DNA of 64,000 bases from NCBI GenBank assembly GCA_964467615.1, contig CAYXRK010000004.1:1-64000 (forward strand), in the 5' to 3' direction. Of this stretch, positions 24,760 to 34,550 are shown piece by piece. Each line of letters starts with the position of its first letter. Within the stretch, counting starts at the first letter, position 1. The DNA is from CAYXRK01 sp964467615. GTDB taxonomy: Bacteria > Hydrogenedentota > Hydrogenedentia > Hydrogenedentales > GCA-2746185. The position numbers and the translations under genes are program-made. The notes under the pieces are model-generated. The model ran no database searches. It worked only from the letters and a program-made list of their open reading frames with translations, and was not told the DNA's origin.

Positions 24760-25656
24760 TTAAGGTGCAGTAGCGCCGGATTTGGCTTCGGACACGGGGA
24801 TACGCCCGGCGGCGGCCTTCTTGCGGTTCTGACGCCAATCAACGACCCAAAATGTCAAGAGCCCCAGGACCATGAATACCGCGCCGATGCGCATCGCGCC
24901 GATCACGTAGAACCCGTATTTGCCCGAGGCTGGGTCGTACATGTAACACAGCAAAATGACTTTGTCCACCAAGTTCCCGATCTTCCCTTCGGATGCTTGG
25001 ATAAGTCCGAATTCAACATCGCGCGGAATGTACTCGACGCCGTAGAAGTAGTGCGATATGCGTCCCTGCGGGGTCAGCGCCATGATACCGGCGGCGTGAA
25101 CATATTGTCCGGTCGCGGGGTCGAAGATGTACCGGTAGCCGACGGTCTCGGCCAGGGCGTCGATGTTTTCTTTCGTCCCAACGAGGAAATTCCAGCCGGC
25201 CTCAGCGCCGGGTTGGTTGAGTTGTTCGAGGTAGCTGGCGCGCTTTGCCTTCGCAAGTTCCGGCGTCTCGTTAGGATCGATGCTTACGGTGATGACGTTG
25301 AAGTCTTCGCCGACTTTGTATTTCATCGCGCCGAGCACGATCTCGAGACCGTTCAGCATTTGGTTACAGAGCATCGGGCATTGGTAATACACGAGCGCAA
25401 GCAAGGCGGGACGATCTCCCACATAGTCGCCGAGCGTTACGTCTCTTCCGTCCTGGTCGATGAAATGAAGACCGAGGGGGACCTGGGCGTCCAAATTCTG
25501 CTCAATCTCGATGGCGGAGAAGCGCTCCGCCGGATTCGGCCCCTTGAGGGACAGCGGATCCAGGGGCGCCGGGACCTGCGCGAAGGCGAGCGCCGTCAAC
25601 GCGACGGACAGTGCCACGCCGCAGAATCGAACGCGATATGTATGGATACTTGTCAT
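24760..25656 (-). CDS. SCO1/SenC-type copper chaperone
   Basis: 298 residues with an N-terminal signal (VALSVALTALAFAQ) and a C-terminal helix (IGAVFMVLGLLTFWVVDW). The thioredoxin-like domain contains the copper-binding YYQCPMLCNQ (CxxxC) and IDPNETPELAKAKRASYL, with a downstream His in IMALTPQGRISHYFYG. SCO proteins load CuA of subunit II, and its gene lies directly upstream of coxB, as expected. Confidence 0.92.
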   Translation of the reverse strand: MTSIHTYRVRFCGVALSVALTALAFAQVPAPLDPLSLKGPNPAERFSAIEIEQNLDAQVPLGLHFIDQDGRDVTLGDYVGDRPALLALVYYQCPMLCNQMLNGLEIVLGAMKYKVGEDFNVITVSIDPNETPELAKAKRASYLEQLNQPGAEAGWNFLVGTKENIDALAETVGYRYIFDPATGQYVHAAGIMALTPQGRISHYFYGVEYIPRDVEFGLIQASEGKIGNLVDKVILLCYMYDPASGKYGFYVIGAMRIGAVFMVLGLLTFWVVDWRQNRKKAAAGRIPVSEAKSGATAP

Positions 25657-25659
25657 TTC

Positions 25660-26076
25660 TTATTGGGTAGATGTGGACACTGGGACTTCGGGGAGCGCGG
25701 GGAACGCGGGAAAGCGTCCGTCGTTGGCGATAATCTCCATCGCCTTGCTGACGGGGATGCGGAATATCTGCTGTTCGGCGCTGATCGTGCCGTATGAGAT
25801 CGCTTCGTGGTGCTGTTCGCCGCGAAGGACGGCGAGTTCCGCCGGCGGGTCAACCTGCAAACGCACGTCCGACTCCCAGGCTTCGTGTTCGGATGCAAGT
25901 TTGCTGGGTTTGAAATCGGTTGTGGGCGGCTGGCGATTCAGAGCGCCCATGATTTCGACCCCGACGAAGAAAGTGATCGCCGTAGTGATGACGAGTCCCA
26001 CGCCGACGACCACAATTTGCTTAAGGTGAACGTCGGATTTTTCGAATCGACCGTCGTTGGGAACGTGCTCATGCAT
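25660..26076 (-). CDS. Small membrane-anchored protein of the respiratory operon
   Basis: 138 residues from the ATG at 26076, overlapping actF by 8 nt. One helix near the N-terminus (IVVVGVGLVITTAITFFVGV) is followed by about 90 exported residues ending FRIPVSKAMEIIANDGRFPAF. No cofactor motif is seen. Its position between ActF and SCO suggests an assembly or accessory role for complex III or the oxidase. The family is not recognised beyond operon context. Confidence 0.75.
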   Translation of the reverse strand: MHEHVPNDGRFEKSDVHLKQIVVVGVGLVITTAITFFVGVEIMGALNRQPPTTDFKPSKLASEHEAWESDVRLQVDPPAELAVLRGEQHHEAISYGTISAEQQIFRIPVSKAMEIIANDGRFPAFPALPEVPVSTSTQ

Positions 26077-27328
26077 GCTCGTGAATCTCCCCGTGGGCGG
26101 CCGCGTGCCCGCCATCGACCGCCTCGTACAACCGCGGATCGTTCAGGCTCAACAGCGGCCGCTTCTGCAATTGTCCGACAAAGAAGTAGAACCAAAGCGA
26201 GAACATGCCGCCGAGAACGCAGAGGTGCGTCAGGACGTCTTGCCAATAGATGCCGGGCGCATCGACGTGGAACGAGGGATTGATGACCCAGAACACGTCT
26301 ACGCAGCGCATGATGAGAATGTAGACGCAAATCTTCCGCAGGGTGGTGACCGATTTTTTGAAGCGGCGATGCAGCAGGATGTTCAGCGGAAGGAAGAAAT
26401 GGAAGAACATCAAAATCACTGCGAGGATGTTGTGCTCGGGCGTCCAGCGGGCGATGTAATAGCTAATCTCCTCGGGCAGGTTCCCGGCCCAGATAATCAG
26501 AAACGGCGAGAAGGACATGTAGGCCCACAGTACCGTGAAGGCCATCATTAGATTGCCGAGATGGTGGAAGTGCTCGACGCGCAAGTATTGCGAAAGCGGT
26601 TTCTCCTCGCCGATGTAGGACAAGATGATCGTCGAGAAAGCGAGTAGGGTAAGGCCCTGGCTGATCCACGTGTGCGGACCGTAGATGGTCGAGTACCACG
26701 ACGGCTCGAGCGACATCATCCAGTCCAGCGGCGCGAAGGTCATCGTGATACACCACAACAACTGGGCCGGAGGACTCAAACGCCGGAAGTTGAGCGTGAT
26801 GTTTACGTTCGCGGTGTCGTCGAGGCGCTTGGACCACGTGTTCAGAAGAAATGCCATGGATCCAAAGATCGTGAAATAGAGAGCGGCGCGCGCGGCCCAT
26901 GCCTGCGGATTCAAGTACGCCGCCTTCAACTCGATGTTCTCCCCCATCGTACCCGAGGGATGGACCCAGGCGTCGTAGAGGTCATGCACGCCGGAGTTCG
27001 TCAGCGGACCCAACAGAATGGGGATGAACAATATCCCAACCAGCGGCAACACGCGCGTGTTGGCCTCAAGTATGCGTTGAATCACGAAGCTCCAGGCGCC
27101 GGAGGTCATGTGGTGAATAAACAACAGCGCGATCGAACCTATGGACAGGCCCGCGACAAGCACGAACGAGTAGAGCCACGCTTGCATGAAGCTGTCGTTC
27201 CACCGGTCACCGGTGCCGATCAGCACGCTCAACACCAAACCGAGCCCCAACAACACGGGGGCCGCGATGAAACAACGGCCGCGCCACCGTAGAAGGACCG
27301 CCGGCAATTTAACGTCACTAGTGGTCAT
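26069..27328 (-). CDS. actF: ActF, NrfD-like membrane subunit of alternative complex III
   Basis: 419 residues from the ATG at 27328, overlapping actE by 11 nt. About ten helices are visible (e.g. CFIAAPVLLGLGLVLSVLIG, ALYFTIFGSMAFLLNTW, FTVLWAYMSFSPFLIIWAGNLPEE). ActF is the shorter NrfD-family quinol-interacting subunit and pairs with ActC. The complex oxidises menaquinol or ubiquinol and reduces c-type cytochrome, replacing the bc1 complex. Confidence 0.92.
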   Translation of the reverse strand: MTTSDVKLPAVLLRWRGRCFIAAPVLLGLGLVLSVLIGTGDRWNDSFMQAWLYSFVLVAGLSIGSIALLFIHHMTSGAWSFVIQRILEANTRVLPLVGILFIPILLGPLTNSGVHDLYDAWVHPSGTMGENIELKAAYLNPQAWAARAALYFTIFGSMAFLLNTWSKRLDDTANVNITLNFRRLSPPAQLLWCITMTFAPLDWMMSLEPSWYSTIYGPHTWISQGLTLLAFSTIILSYIGEEKPLSQYLRVEHFHHLGNLMMAFTVLWAYMSFSPFLIIWAGNLPEEISYYIARWTPEHNILAVILMFFHFFLPLNILLHRRFKKSVTTLRKICVYILIMRCVDVFWVINPSFHVDAPGIYWQDVLTHLCVLGGMFSLWFYFFVGQLQKRPLLSLNDPRLYEAVDGGHAAAHGEIHEHA

Positions 27329-28028
27329 GGGCCTGCTCTTCCTCGCTGCCTTGCGGCGCCTCGTGTCCGCCCTCGGCGGCCTGGCCGGACGGCGCGTGTC
27401 CCGCACCGTGGGTGTCCTCTTCAATAGGCGGCGGATTTTTCGCCGTCTCGATAACCGCTTCAGGGACGAGGCCGGCGGTCGCGTTCTGGCTCAATTGCAG
27501 CGCGCGCACATACGCGGCAATGGCCCAGCGGTCCTCGACTTTGACCCTCGATGCGTAGCTGTACATCCGCCCGAAACCGTTCGTGATGGTGTCGAAAATG
27601 TAGCCGAGTTCGGCCTGGCGCAACCGGTCGATGTGGTAAGACGGGGGAGCGGGGAAACCGCGCTGGACGACGATGCCGTTGGCGTAGCCCGTTTCGCCGT
27701 GACAAACGATGCAGTAGATGTTGAAGCGCTCTTGGCCGCGTTTGAGCAAGTCAGCGGTCAGTTTGATTTCTGGCGGTAGGGTCTTGGCGAATGCGCCGTC
27801 TATCTTTCCCGCGTACAAGTGCTCGTTCGTGCGCGGCTGCTTGTATTGCACCGTTCCGACGACCAGGGGCCGCGCGGTCATTTTGTTGTCGAAGAACTTA
27901 CTGCCTTCGTACGGCCTGTACTTGGCGTTGTTCCACATGTCCCAGTGGCATCCGCCCAGGCCCGCAATGAGCAGGGCCGCGGGAAGCAGGGGCCGCGCCG
28001 CGCGGGATATCGTTCTCATGCTCGTCAT
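27318..28028 (-). CDS. actE: ActE, monoheme cytochrome c lipoprotein of alternative complex III
   Basis: 236 residues. The signal peptide ends in the lipobox LGGC (AALLIAGLGGCHWDMW), so it is lipid-anchored. One heme motif, NIYCIVCHGETG, lies in a class I cytochrome fold with ...GRMYSYASRV as the probable Met-ligand region. A His/Glu-rich tail (GAGHAPSGQAAEGGHE) follows. It is likely the electron outlet toward the fused cytochrome c of CoxB. Confidence 0.9.
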   Translation of the reverse strand: MTSMRTISRAARPLLPAALLIAGLGGCHWDMWNNAKYRPYEGSKFFDNKMTARPLVVGTVQYKQPRTNEHLYAGKIDGAFAKTLPPEIKLTADLLKRGQERFNIYCIVCHGETGYANGIVVQRGFPAPPSYHIDRLRQAELGYIFDTITNGFGRMYSYASRVKVEDRWAIAAYVRALQLSQNATAGLVPEAVIETAKNPPPIEEDTHGAGHAPSGQAAEGGHEAPQGSEEEQAHDH

Positions 28029-28083
28029 CGTTGTTACTCGACTCGTGTATTCGTTTCAGCGCCGCGCAAAGTGTCGCCGCGAA

Positions 28084-28650
28084 CTATGCCTCTTCGATTA
28101 CTTCCGAAACCTGGAGCGGCTTGGGGACCAATCGCTCAAGGAAACTTTTCGTCTTGTGTTCATCGAACCTGGGATCGGCCGACTCGATGCAGAGGAAAAA
28201 CCGATCACTCGTTGCGCGCTCGAAGTTCTTCGCATTGAAAATAGGGTGGTAGGGCATGGGAAGACCGTTCAACGCGAGCATGGAAAGGCCGCAGGTAAAG
28301 GCCCCGAACAGCACCATGCACTCGAAGGTAATCGGGATAAAGGCCGGCCAACTGAAATAGGGACGCCCGCCGACTTCATAGGTGTAGTGGTACGCCATGC
28401 CGAAGGTTTGCAGTAGAAAGCCCGTGGCGGCGCCGGTCAGGCCCATGACGAGCGTAAGGAACGGCACCGCGGTCTTGTTGAATCCGATGCATTCGGCGAG
28501 GCCGTGGATGGCAAACGGCGAATAGGCGTCAAGCTGGCGGTATCCTTCCTTGTAGGCGGACTTTGCGGCCTGGACGAGGTTGTCCGGATCGTCGTACTCC
28601 GCGACGATCCCGTAGACCCTTGGTCCGCTATGTTCGTAGTGTCCTGACAT
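28084..28650 (-). CDS. actD: ActD, membrane subunit of alternative complex III (DUF3341)
   Basis: 188 residues from the ATG at 28650 (MSGHYEHS); upstream extension is unsupported. The N-terminal part matches the ActD domain (YGIVAEYDDPDNLVQAAKSAYKEGY), followed by two helices (FLTLVMGLTGAATGFLLQTF and FECMVLFGAFTCGLSMLALN) and a cytoplasmic tail. It is a structural subunit located between ActC and ActE in the operon, the usual order. Confidence 0.92.
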   Translation of the reverse strand: MSGHYEHSGPRVYGIVAEYDDPDNLVQAAKSAYKEGYRQLDAYSPFAIHGLAECIGFNKTAVPFLTLVMGLTGAATGFLLQTFGMAYHYTYEVGGRPYFSWPAFIPITFECMVLFGAFTCGLSMLALNGLPMPYHPIFNAKNFERATSDRFFLCIESADPRFDEHKTKSFLERLVPKPLQVSEVIEEA

Positions 28651-28666
28651 CGTCGAATACCCCAGG

Positions 28667-30085
28667 TCAATGATGGGCGCGGCCGGTTTGTTTGTGGTGA
28701 AGCACGCGAATCTCGTGAATCGCAATCATCGGCATGAAGCGGATAAACAGGCTCATGCAGAACGCGAAGAAGCAGAGCGTCCCGACGAAGGTCGCAATGT
28801 CCCAGAAGGTGCCGTGGTAGGTCCCCCACGCGGACGGCATGAAGTCGCGCGTGAGGCTCGTGACGACGATCACGTACCGTTCGAGCCACATGCCGACGTT
28901 AATGAACATGCAGATGACGAAGAGCGGAATCGGCGTGATGCGGAACCATTTGATCCAGAGCAACTGCGGCACCGCGACGTTGCAGAGGAGTAGCGCCCAA
29001 TATGCCGGCCAATAGGGGCCGGTCATGCGGTTAAACATCATGAACCGTTCGTACTGGCTCCCGCTGTACCAGGAAAACATGGCTTCCATCGTGTATCCGT
29101 AGCCGACCACCATGCCGGTCGTCAACATGACCTTGGCCATCAGGTCGAGATGGCGCGTCGTGATCAGATGTTCGATTCCGTACCACTTGCGCACCGGGAG
29201 GGCCATCGTCAACACCATTGCGAAGCCGGCATAGATCGCGCCCGCGACGAAGTAGGGCGGGAAGATGGTCGTATGCCAACCCGGGACGATGCCGATCGAG
29301 AAGTCGAAGCTGATGATCGAATGCACCGAGACGACCAGCGGTGTGCACAAGCCGGCAAGAATGATCGACGCATACTCGTAGCGGAACCAGTGCTTCGCCG
29401 ATCCGCGCCAGCCCAGCGCAACGGCGCCGTAGGCCCGCTTCACCCACAAGTTCTTCGCGCGATCGCGCAACGTCGCGAAATCGGGGATAAGACCTATATA
29501 CCAAAACAGAATCGACACGGAACCGTACGTCGAGATCGCAAACACGTCCCACGCGAGAGGGCTGCGGAACTGCGGCCACAATCCCATCGTGTTCGGATAC
29601 GGGAGGATGAAGAACCCGGCCCAGGGCCGGCCCATATGTATCAACGGGAACGTCGCGGCGCAGGCCACGGCGAAGATGGTCATCGCTTCGGCAAAACGAT
29701 TGATCGCGTTACGCCAATCTTGCCGCAGGAGCATCAAGATCGCTGAGATAAGCGTGCCTGCGTGGCCGATACCGATCCACCAAACCAAATTGATGATCGC
29801 CCAGCCCCAGCTAATCGGGACCGTTACGCCCCAAATCCCCGTACCCACCGCGAACAGATAGGTAATCGACATACCGAGCAGGCACACGCCCATGAAACCG
29901 ATCGTGAACGTAATCCACCATCCCGGAGGGTGCGGCTTTTCGATCACGATGGACGCGATATCGTCGGTAATCGAAGCGTACGTCGGCTTGCCGCCAATCA
30001 GCGGCGCGACGGGCGCGAGCTGCGGGTACTCGCTATTCCGCAGGATCCGCGGTCGATCTTCGATGGGTTTTTCAACGGTTGCCAT
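28667..30085 (-). CDS. actC: ActC, NrfD-like quinol-binding membrane subunit of alternative complex III
   Basis: 472 residues, about ten helices. Typical ActC sequence: PPGWWITFTIGFMGVCLLG, WVGIGHAGTLISAIL-like (here WWIGIGHAGTLIS), FPLIHMGRPWAGFFILPYPN, SVHSIISFDFSIGIVPGWHT, FPPYFVAGAIYAGFAMVL. ActC is thought to hold the quinol site and a proton route. It starts 2 nt after actB ends. Confidence 0.95.
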   Translation of the reverse strand: MATVEKPIEDRPRILRNSEYPQLAPVAPLIGGKPTYASITDDIASIVIEKPHPPGWWITFTIGFMGVCLLGMSITYLFAVGTGIWGVTVPISWGWAIINLVWWIGIGHAGTLISAILMLLRQDWRNAINRFAEAMTIFAVACAATFPLIHMGRPWAGFFILPYPNTMGLWPQFRSPLAWDVFAISTYGSVSILFWYIGLIPDFATLRDRAKNLWVKRAYGAVALGWRGSAKHWFRYEYASIILAGLCTPLVVSVHSIISFDFSIGIVPGWHTTIFPPYFVAGAIYAGFAMVLTMALPVRKWYGIEHLITTRHLDLMAKVMLTTGMVVGYGYTMEAMFSWYSGSQYERFMMFNRMTGPYWPAYWALLLCNVAVPQLLWIKWFRITPIPLFVICMFINVGMWLERYVIVVTSLTRDFMPSAWGTYHGTFWDIATFVGTLCFFAFCMSLFIRFMPMIAIHEIRVLHHKQTGRAHH

Positions 30086-30087
30086 GG

Positions 30088-33000
30088 TTAGGCCCCAAGT
30101 TCCGGATTAGGATTCGTCAGCTTGGCCAGATACGTGGTCCGCGGGCGGTTGTTCAGGTCCGCCAGGATCGTGTAGTTACGCGGGCTGGCCTTCGACTTCG
30201 AGACGGCGCTCTCCGCGTCGTTGATGTTTCCGAAGACGATCGCCGAGGACGGACAGGCCTGTTGACAGGCGGTCGCGATTTCGCCGTCTCGAATGTACCG
30301 GCCGTCCTTCTTCGCCTCGATGCGCGCGAAGTTGATCCGTTGCACGCAGTACGTGCACTTCTCCATCACGCCGCGCGTGCGGACGGTCACGTCCGGGTTG
30401 TACATTTCCTTGATCGTTTCCGGGTAGACGTGCGCCGCCCGAAACACGCCTTGGTTACGGGGAAACATGCGATCTCCCTGCTTGCCCAGCGGCGTGCGAC
30501 TATAGTTGTAGTAATTGAACCGACGTACCTTGTAGGGGCAGTTGTTGGCGCAATACCGCGTGCCGATGCAGCGGTTGTACACCATGTCGTTCAGCCCTTC
30601 CTTAGAATGTTGTGTCGCGCCGACCGGGCAGACCACTTCGCAGGTCGCGTTCTCGCATTGCTGGCAGGGCACGGGCAGATGGCCGATCCGAGGATTGTCC
30701 GGGGCGCCTTTGTAATAACGGTCGATGCGAATCCAATGCATCTCACGTCCGATCCGGACTTCCTTCTTCCCCACGACCGGGATGTTGTTCTCCGAACTGC
30801 ACGCCACGATGCAGGCGTTGCAGCCGGTGCACTTGTTGAGGTCAATGGTCATTCCCCAACCGTAGTGCCCTTCGCCGTCCCAGCGTTTCTCTTCGTTGTC
30901 CAGCAACGTGTAGTCCTTGCCGAAATCGTGGAACCCTGTAGCGACCACGCTCCCGTGGCCGCCGTGCTCGTCGGCAGCTTCGCCGTGGCCGGGTTCGTCG
31001 TGGGCAGGCGGTTCGTGTTCGTTTCCGTCACCGCCGAGCGACGTTTCGTATTCGCGTTGAGTAAATTCGCGATGGATGCCTCGGTCTTGCGCGACCTCGT
31101 GCGCCTCGCTTTGATAAATGTTGTGGTGTTCGTCCGTGCCCGCGAGCATGTAGTGGCCGACCGCATCGCTGACCTGAACGCCCCGAGCAATGCCCATGGC
31201 ATCGGACGTGCGTACAGCGTAAACATTCGCGCCCCCCGATTCGCCAGGGATCACCGTACCCACGAGACCTGCCTTCGTCCGCCCGAATCCAAAGTGAAGT
31301 GCGACGACGTTGTCCGGCATCGCGGGTTGGACCCAAATCGGCGCTTGCACCGTGCGCTCGCCGACCGTGATCTCGACGAGGTCCTCATTGCGAAGTCCGC
31401 GGGCTATCGCGGTCGCGTAACCGATATAGGCCGCGTTGTCCCAGGTCAGGTGAGACATCGGCCGCGGCAATTCCTGTAACCAGGCGTTGCTCGCGTACTG
31501 GCCGTCCCAAATATACGGATCAGGCAGCAGCAGAAGTTCGAATCCTTCGCTCGCCGCGGCCTGCGATCCGCGAAGTCCGGAAATGTTGGCCGTGTATCGC
31601 GCCGGGCTCGCGGCGGTATTGGCGACGATTCCTTCGCTCAGCGCGTTACGCCAGTTCGCGTCGAAGCCTGTCTCGCCGAGGCGCGCCTTCCAATACCCTT
31701 GTACGACGTCGTGGCTCGTTCGCTCCGTCTCCTCGATCAGCGCCGAGATGAACTCATGGACCGTCTTGCCCTCGTACAACGGCGCAACTAATGGCTGAAC
31801 GAGCGACGCGGTACCCTCGTGCGCCCGCGCGTCGCTCCAGCTCTCAAGGTAGTGCAGCATCGGTGCGTGCCAATGGCAAAGCTCCGACGTCTCATCTTCG
31901 TACAAACTCAGATGTGCGCGTAGCTCCACTTTGTCGAGTGCGGCAGCGAAGTCCAGATCCGCCGGAGCGTTGAAAACCGGGTTGCCGCCCACGATCAACA
32001 ACAACTGGACGGCGCCCGCGTTCATCTCGCCGACGAGCGTCGTGAGATCCGCCAATTGGTTGACCGGCTTCGCTTCGATGGGCGCGGTGTGCAGCAGGGA
32101 TTGGCCATCGCTGCCGATTTGGTGGTTGATCGCGTGCGCCAACGCATGCACGACCGCGGGTTGGTGATCACCGGCGACCACTACGCCCTTGCCGCCGTTG
32201 GCCTTCAGGTCCTTTGCCGCGGCGTCTACCCACGCCGTTTCCTCCGCGGACAAACCCGCCGCTTCGGCGTCAAATTCCACAGTCACGCCCGCGGCCTTGG
32301 CCAACGCGAACGCGAGCGCTTCGATCCTCGAGGGCGCAACGGGGAGCCGATGGTCCGCGAAGGTCCCCGTATTGGTCGGCCAACTCTCGGCCGCGTAGAT
32401 ACGATGGATATCGCCGTGACTGTCGACCGAATCGCGGCGTTTCGAAAAGTCCTTCGCGTAGCGCACGTGCGCCGGGCCCGAGGAAAGGAAATCTGAATCG
32501 AGCGAAACGATCACGTCCGCGTTGTCGAACTTGTATACCGTCTCGACGTATTCGCCGAACGCGAGCTTCGCGCCTTCGCGGACGTTGTCGCGGCCTGCAG
32601 GCTCCCACTGCCGCCAACTCGCCTGCGGAAACGCCTTGTTGAATTCTTCAAGCTGCCACGCGAGCGTGGGCGACGTTACGGTCTCGGTCAGGATGGAAAT
32701 CCCCTTACCGCCGCCCGCCCGTAGATCATCGAGCTTGCCCTTGGTTTCCGCGACAAGGCCGTCCCAACCCGCGACGTAGCCGCGGTCCAGTACCGACTTC
32801 GAACGGTCCGGATCGTACAGCCCGAGGATTGACGCCTGCGTGATGGCGTCAGTAGCGCCCAGCGACGACGGGTGCTCTGGCAGACCTTCAACTTTGGTGG
32901 GCCGGCCGGTATGGCTCTCGACAAGAACGCCATGGGCGTAGCCGCCATGCACAAACGCCGACGCGAAATAAACGGGAAGGCCCGGAACGATTTCCTCCGG

Positions 33001-33285
33001 CAACTTCACGTACGGATAGATCTTTTCGATCGGTTGCCGCGCGCACCCGGTCGTCACGCCGGCCAACGCGAGCGACGCGCCCATGACCTTGAGGAAGTTG
33101 CGGCGCGTAACGTCGGAAATCGGCGATGCCGCTTGCAAGGGGAATTCATCTTGAAGGTGCTTCTCGAAGGCGGGCGTTTGCGCCCATTCCTCCAGGCTGC
33201 GCCAATACTCGGGGCCACGCTTGCCCTGCAACGACTCGCGGACCTGGCCCATGGAATTCGCCTCGCTCGTATTCGTGTTGGTCAT
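30088..33285 (-). CDS. actB: ActB, iron-sulfur/molybdopterin-fold fusion subunit of alternative complex III
   Basis: 1065 residues from an ATG overlapping the actA stop as ATGA. A Tat-type signal, TRRNFLKVMGASLALAG, and TTGC follow the N-terminal leader. A molybdopterin-oxidoreductase-like domain (about 100-720) lacks an obvious cofactor site, as in other ActB proteins. The C-terminal ferredoxin domain carries CTGCNACIVAC, CQQCENATCEVVCPVGAT, CIGTRYCANNC and CTYCVQRIN...CQQACP, enough for four Fe-S clusters. It links the quinol site to the cytochromes on the periplasmic side. Confidence 0.95.
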   Translation of the reverse strand: MTNTNTSEANSMGQVRESLQGKRGPEYWRSLEEWAQTPAFEKHLQDEFPLQAASPISDVTRRNFLKVMGASLALAGVTTGCARQPIEKIYPYVKLPEEIVPGLPVYFASAFVHGGYAHGVLVESHTGRPTKVEGLPEHPSSLGATDAITQASILGLYDPDRSKSVLDRGYVAGWDGLVAETKGKLDDLRAGGGKGISILTETVTSPTLAWQLEEFNKAFPQASWRQWEPAGRDNVREGAKLAFGEYVETVYKFDNADVIVSLDSDFLSSGPAHVRYAKDFSKRRDSVDSHGDIHRIYAAESWPTNTGTFADHRLPVAPSRIEALAFALAKAAGVTVEFDAEAAGLSAEETAWVDAAAKDLKANGGKGVVVAGDHQPAVVHALAHAINHQIGSDGQSLLHTAPIEAKPVNQLADLTTLVGEMNAGAVQLLLIVGGNPVFNAPADLDFAAALDKVELRAHLSLYEDETSELCHWHAPMLHYLESWSDARAHEGTASLVQPLVAPLYEGKTVHEFISALIEETERTSHDVVQGYWKARLGETGFDANWRNALSEGIVANTAASPARYTANISGLRGSQAAASEGFELLLLPDPYIWDGQYASNAWLQELPRPMSHLTWDNAAYIGYATAIARGLRNEDLVEITVGERTVQAPIWVQPAMPDNVVALHFGFGRTKAGLVGTVIPGESGGANVYAVRTSDAMGIARGVQVSDAVGHYMLAGTDEHHNIYQSEAHEVAQDRGIHREFTQREYETSLGGDGNEHEPPAHDEPGHGEAADEHGGHGSVVATGFHDFGKDYTLLDNEEKRWDGEGHYGWGMTIDLNKCTGCNACIVACSSENNIPVVGKKEVRIGREMHWIRIDRYYKGAPDNPRIGHLPVPCQQCENATCEVVCPVGATQHSKEGLNDMVYNRCIGTRYCANNCPYKVRRFNYYNYSRTPLGKQGDRMFPRNQGVFRAAHVYPETIKEMYNPDVTVRTRGVMEKCTYCVQRINFARIEAKKDGRYIRDGEIATACQQACPSSAIVFGNINDAESAVSKSKASPRNYTILADLNNRPRTTYLAKLTNPNPELGA

Positions 33286-33938
33286 CGGTGGCAAATCGAG
33301 CAGTTCTTAAGCTGCTGCACCTGTATGTTGTATTCCTTCACCAACTGCAAGCCCATCTCGCGTTGGTCCGCGGGCTGGACGTAGTTCGCATTGAACACTT
33401 CCGACCGAGGTCGGATGTGTTTCTCGGGTTCCTCATGGCAATTCAAGCACCAGCGCATGTGCAGCGTTTCCGCCTTGTACGTCAATCGCATGTCCCCGAT
33501 CGGCCCGTGGCAGGTCGTGCAACCCATCCCCTTGCTCACATGAATGCTGTGATTGAAGTAAACGAAGTCCGGCAGGTCGTGCACGCGCACCCATTCCATC
33601 GGCGCGCCGCTCTTCCAGCTATCGTGGGCGGGTTTGAGGATCTCTTGGTTCGCGAAAATCTGCGAATGGCAGGTGAGACAAATCTCCGTGGCGGGAATGC
33701 CGGCGAACGGCGAAGTCTCGACAGACGTGTGACACACCCGGCAGTCGAACCCGTTTCCCGAAACGTGGCGTTCGTGGCTGAACGGAATAGGTTGGTTCCG
33801 AGCAATGTTGACTTGGGTCTCGAGCGGAGACCAGTACAACGCGGAGGCCACGGCGGTCAAAAATACCACCATAAATCCGCCCCCGTAGATGGTCCATTTC
33901 GCGAGCCAATTGGCCCCTGGTGGAAACGGCTGTGCCAC
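33282..33938 (-). CDS. actA: ActA, pentaheme cytochrome c of alternative complex III
   Basis: 218 residues, GTG start with AAAGGA 7-8 nt upstream. One N-terminal helix (WTIYGGGFMVVFLTAVASALYW), then five CxxCH motifs: CRVCH, CLTCH, CTTCH, CLNCH and CSICH. It is the first gene of a 12-gene operon that ends at the 20997-21024 hairpin, so complex III and the caa3 oxidase are made together, as suits a respiratory supercomplex. Confidence 0.94.
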   Translation of the reverse strand: MAQPFPPGANWLAKWTIYGGGFMVVFLTAVASALYWSPLETQVNIARNQPIPFSHERHVSGNGFDCRVCHTSVETSPFAGIPATEICLTCHSQIFANQEILKPAHDSWKSGAPMEWVRVHDLPDFVYFNHSIHVSKGMGCTTCHGPIGDMRLTYKAETLHMRWCLNCHEEPEKHIRPRSEVFNANYVQPADQREMGLQLVKEYNIQVQQLKNCSICHR

Positions 33939-34432
33939 GGTATTTCCTTTCTATCCTGTCGCCCCGGAAAGGGTACTTGTTCTAAAATTTACTTGCTCGG
34001 TTTTGCGTTAACGGGTGTACCGCACCCTCGCGTGGTCCCGTGACGTATACGGTGAAAGCGCGCTCCCCCGCTCCCAATTGTGAACGGCCTGCCGACCTAG
34101 CCCCTTCGACGCATTACTCGTCAGGCGGGAACCAATCCCAAATCAATTGGCGCCGGACCTGGCCTTTCCCTGGGCGCGCAGCCCGCAGAAGATATACCAA
34201 ATTCCCGAAGGCCCCGCAAGCGACCCCGACAGGGCGTTTCCGCAGCCTCGTGAAGATATTAACTGATATCACCTTAACTATTCACGCCGCACTGTGCCGC
34301 AAGAGAAAAGCCGGGTGAAGACAAAAGTCTAGCAAACCTTTATCCCGGTTTCCAGGCCCCCTTTCACACCCTCTTCGCGAACAAACAACTCCGGCGGAGA
34401 CGCCGGGTTTTGATCGCAGAGCCGGTTATTAC

Positions 34433-34480
34433 TATATAGATATCCTATATATATACATATCTAGCTATAGAGATTTTCAA
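34433..34480. other. AT-rich block in the ActA-ScpA intergenic region
   Basis: The 33939-34606 gap between divergent actA and scpA has no convincing gene. Most is GC-rich; this block is almost entirely A/T with TATA-rich partial palindromes (TATAGATATCCTATATATA) in otherwise GC-rich DNA. It could ease DNA melting or bind an AT-hook or IHF-like protein. A 7-bp hairpin CGCGGCC/GGCCGCG follows at 34502-34519. The act operon promoter itself is not clear. Confidence 0.5.
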
Positions 34481-34550
34481 GAAATGCGCGGACCTTTCCA
34501 CCGCGGCCGGCTGGCCGCGCCTATCGCTGAAATACCCTCCGAGATCGGTC

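Noticed and set aside
34040..34318. 92-codon plus-strand open frame upstream of scpA
   Set aside because: No ribosome site, Arg/Pro-biased composition and no recognisable motif; it lies in the control region between divergent genes.
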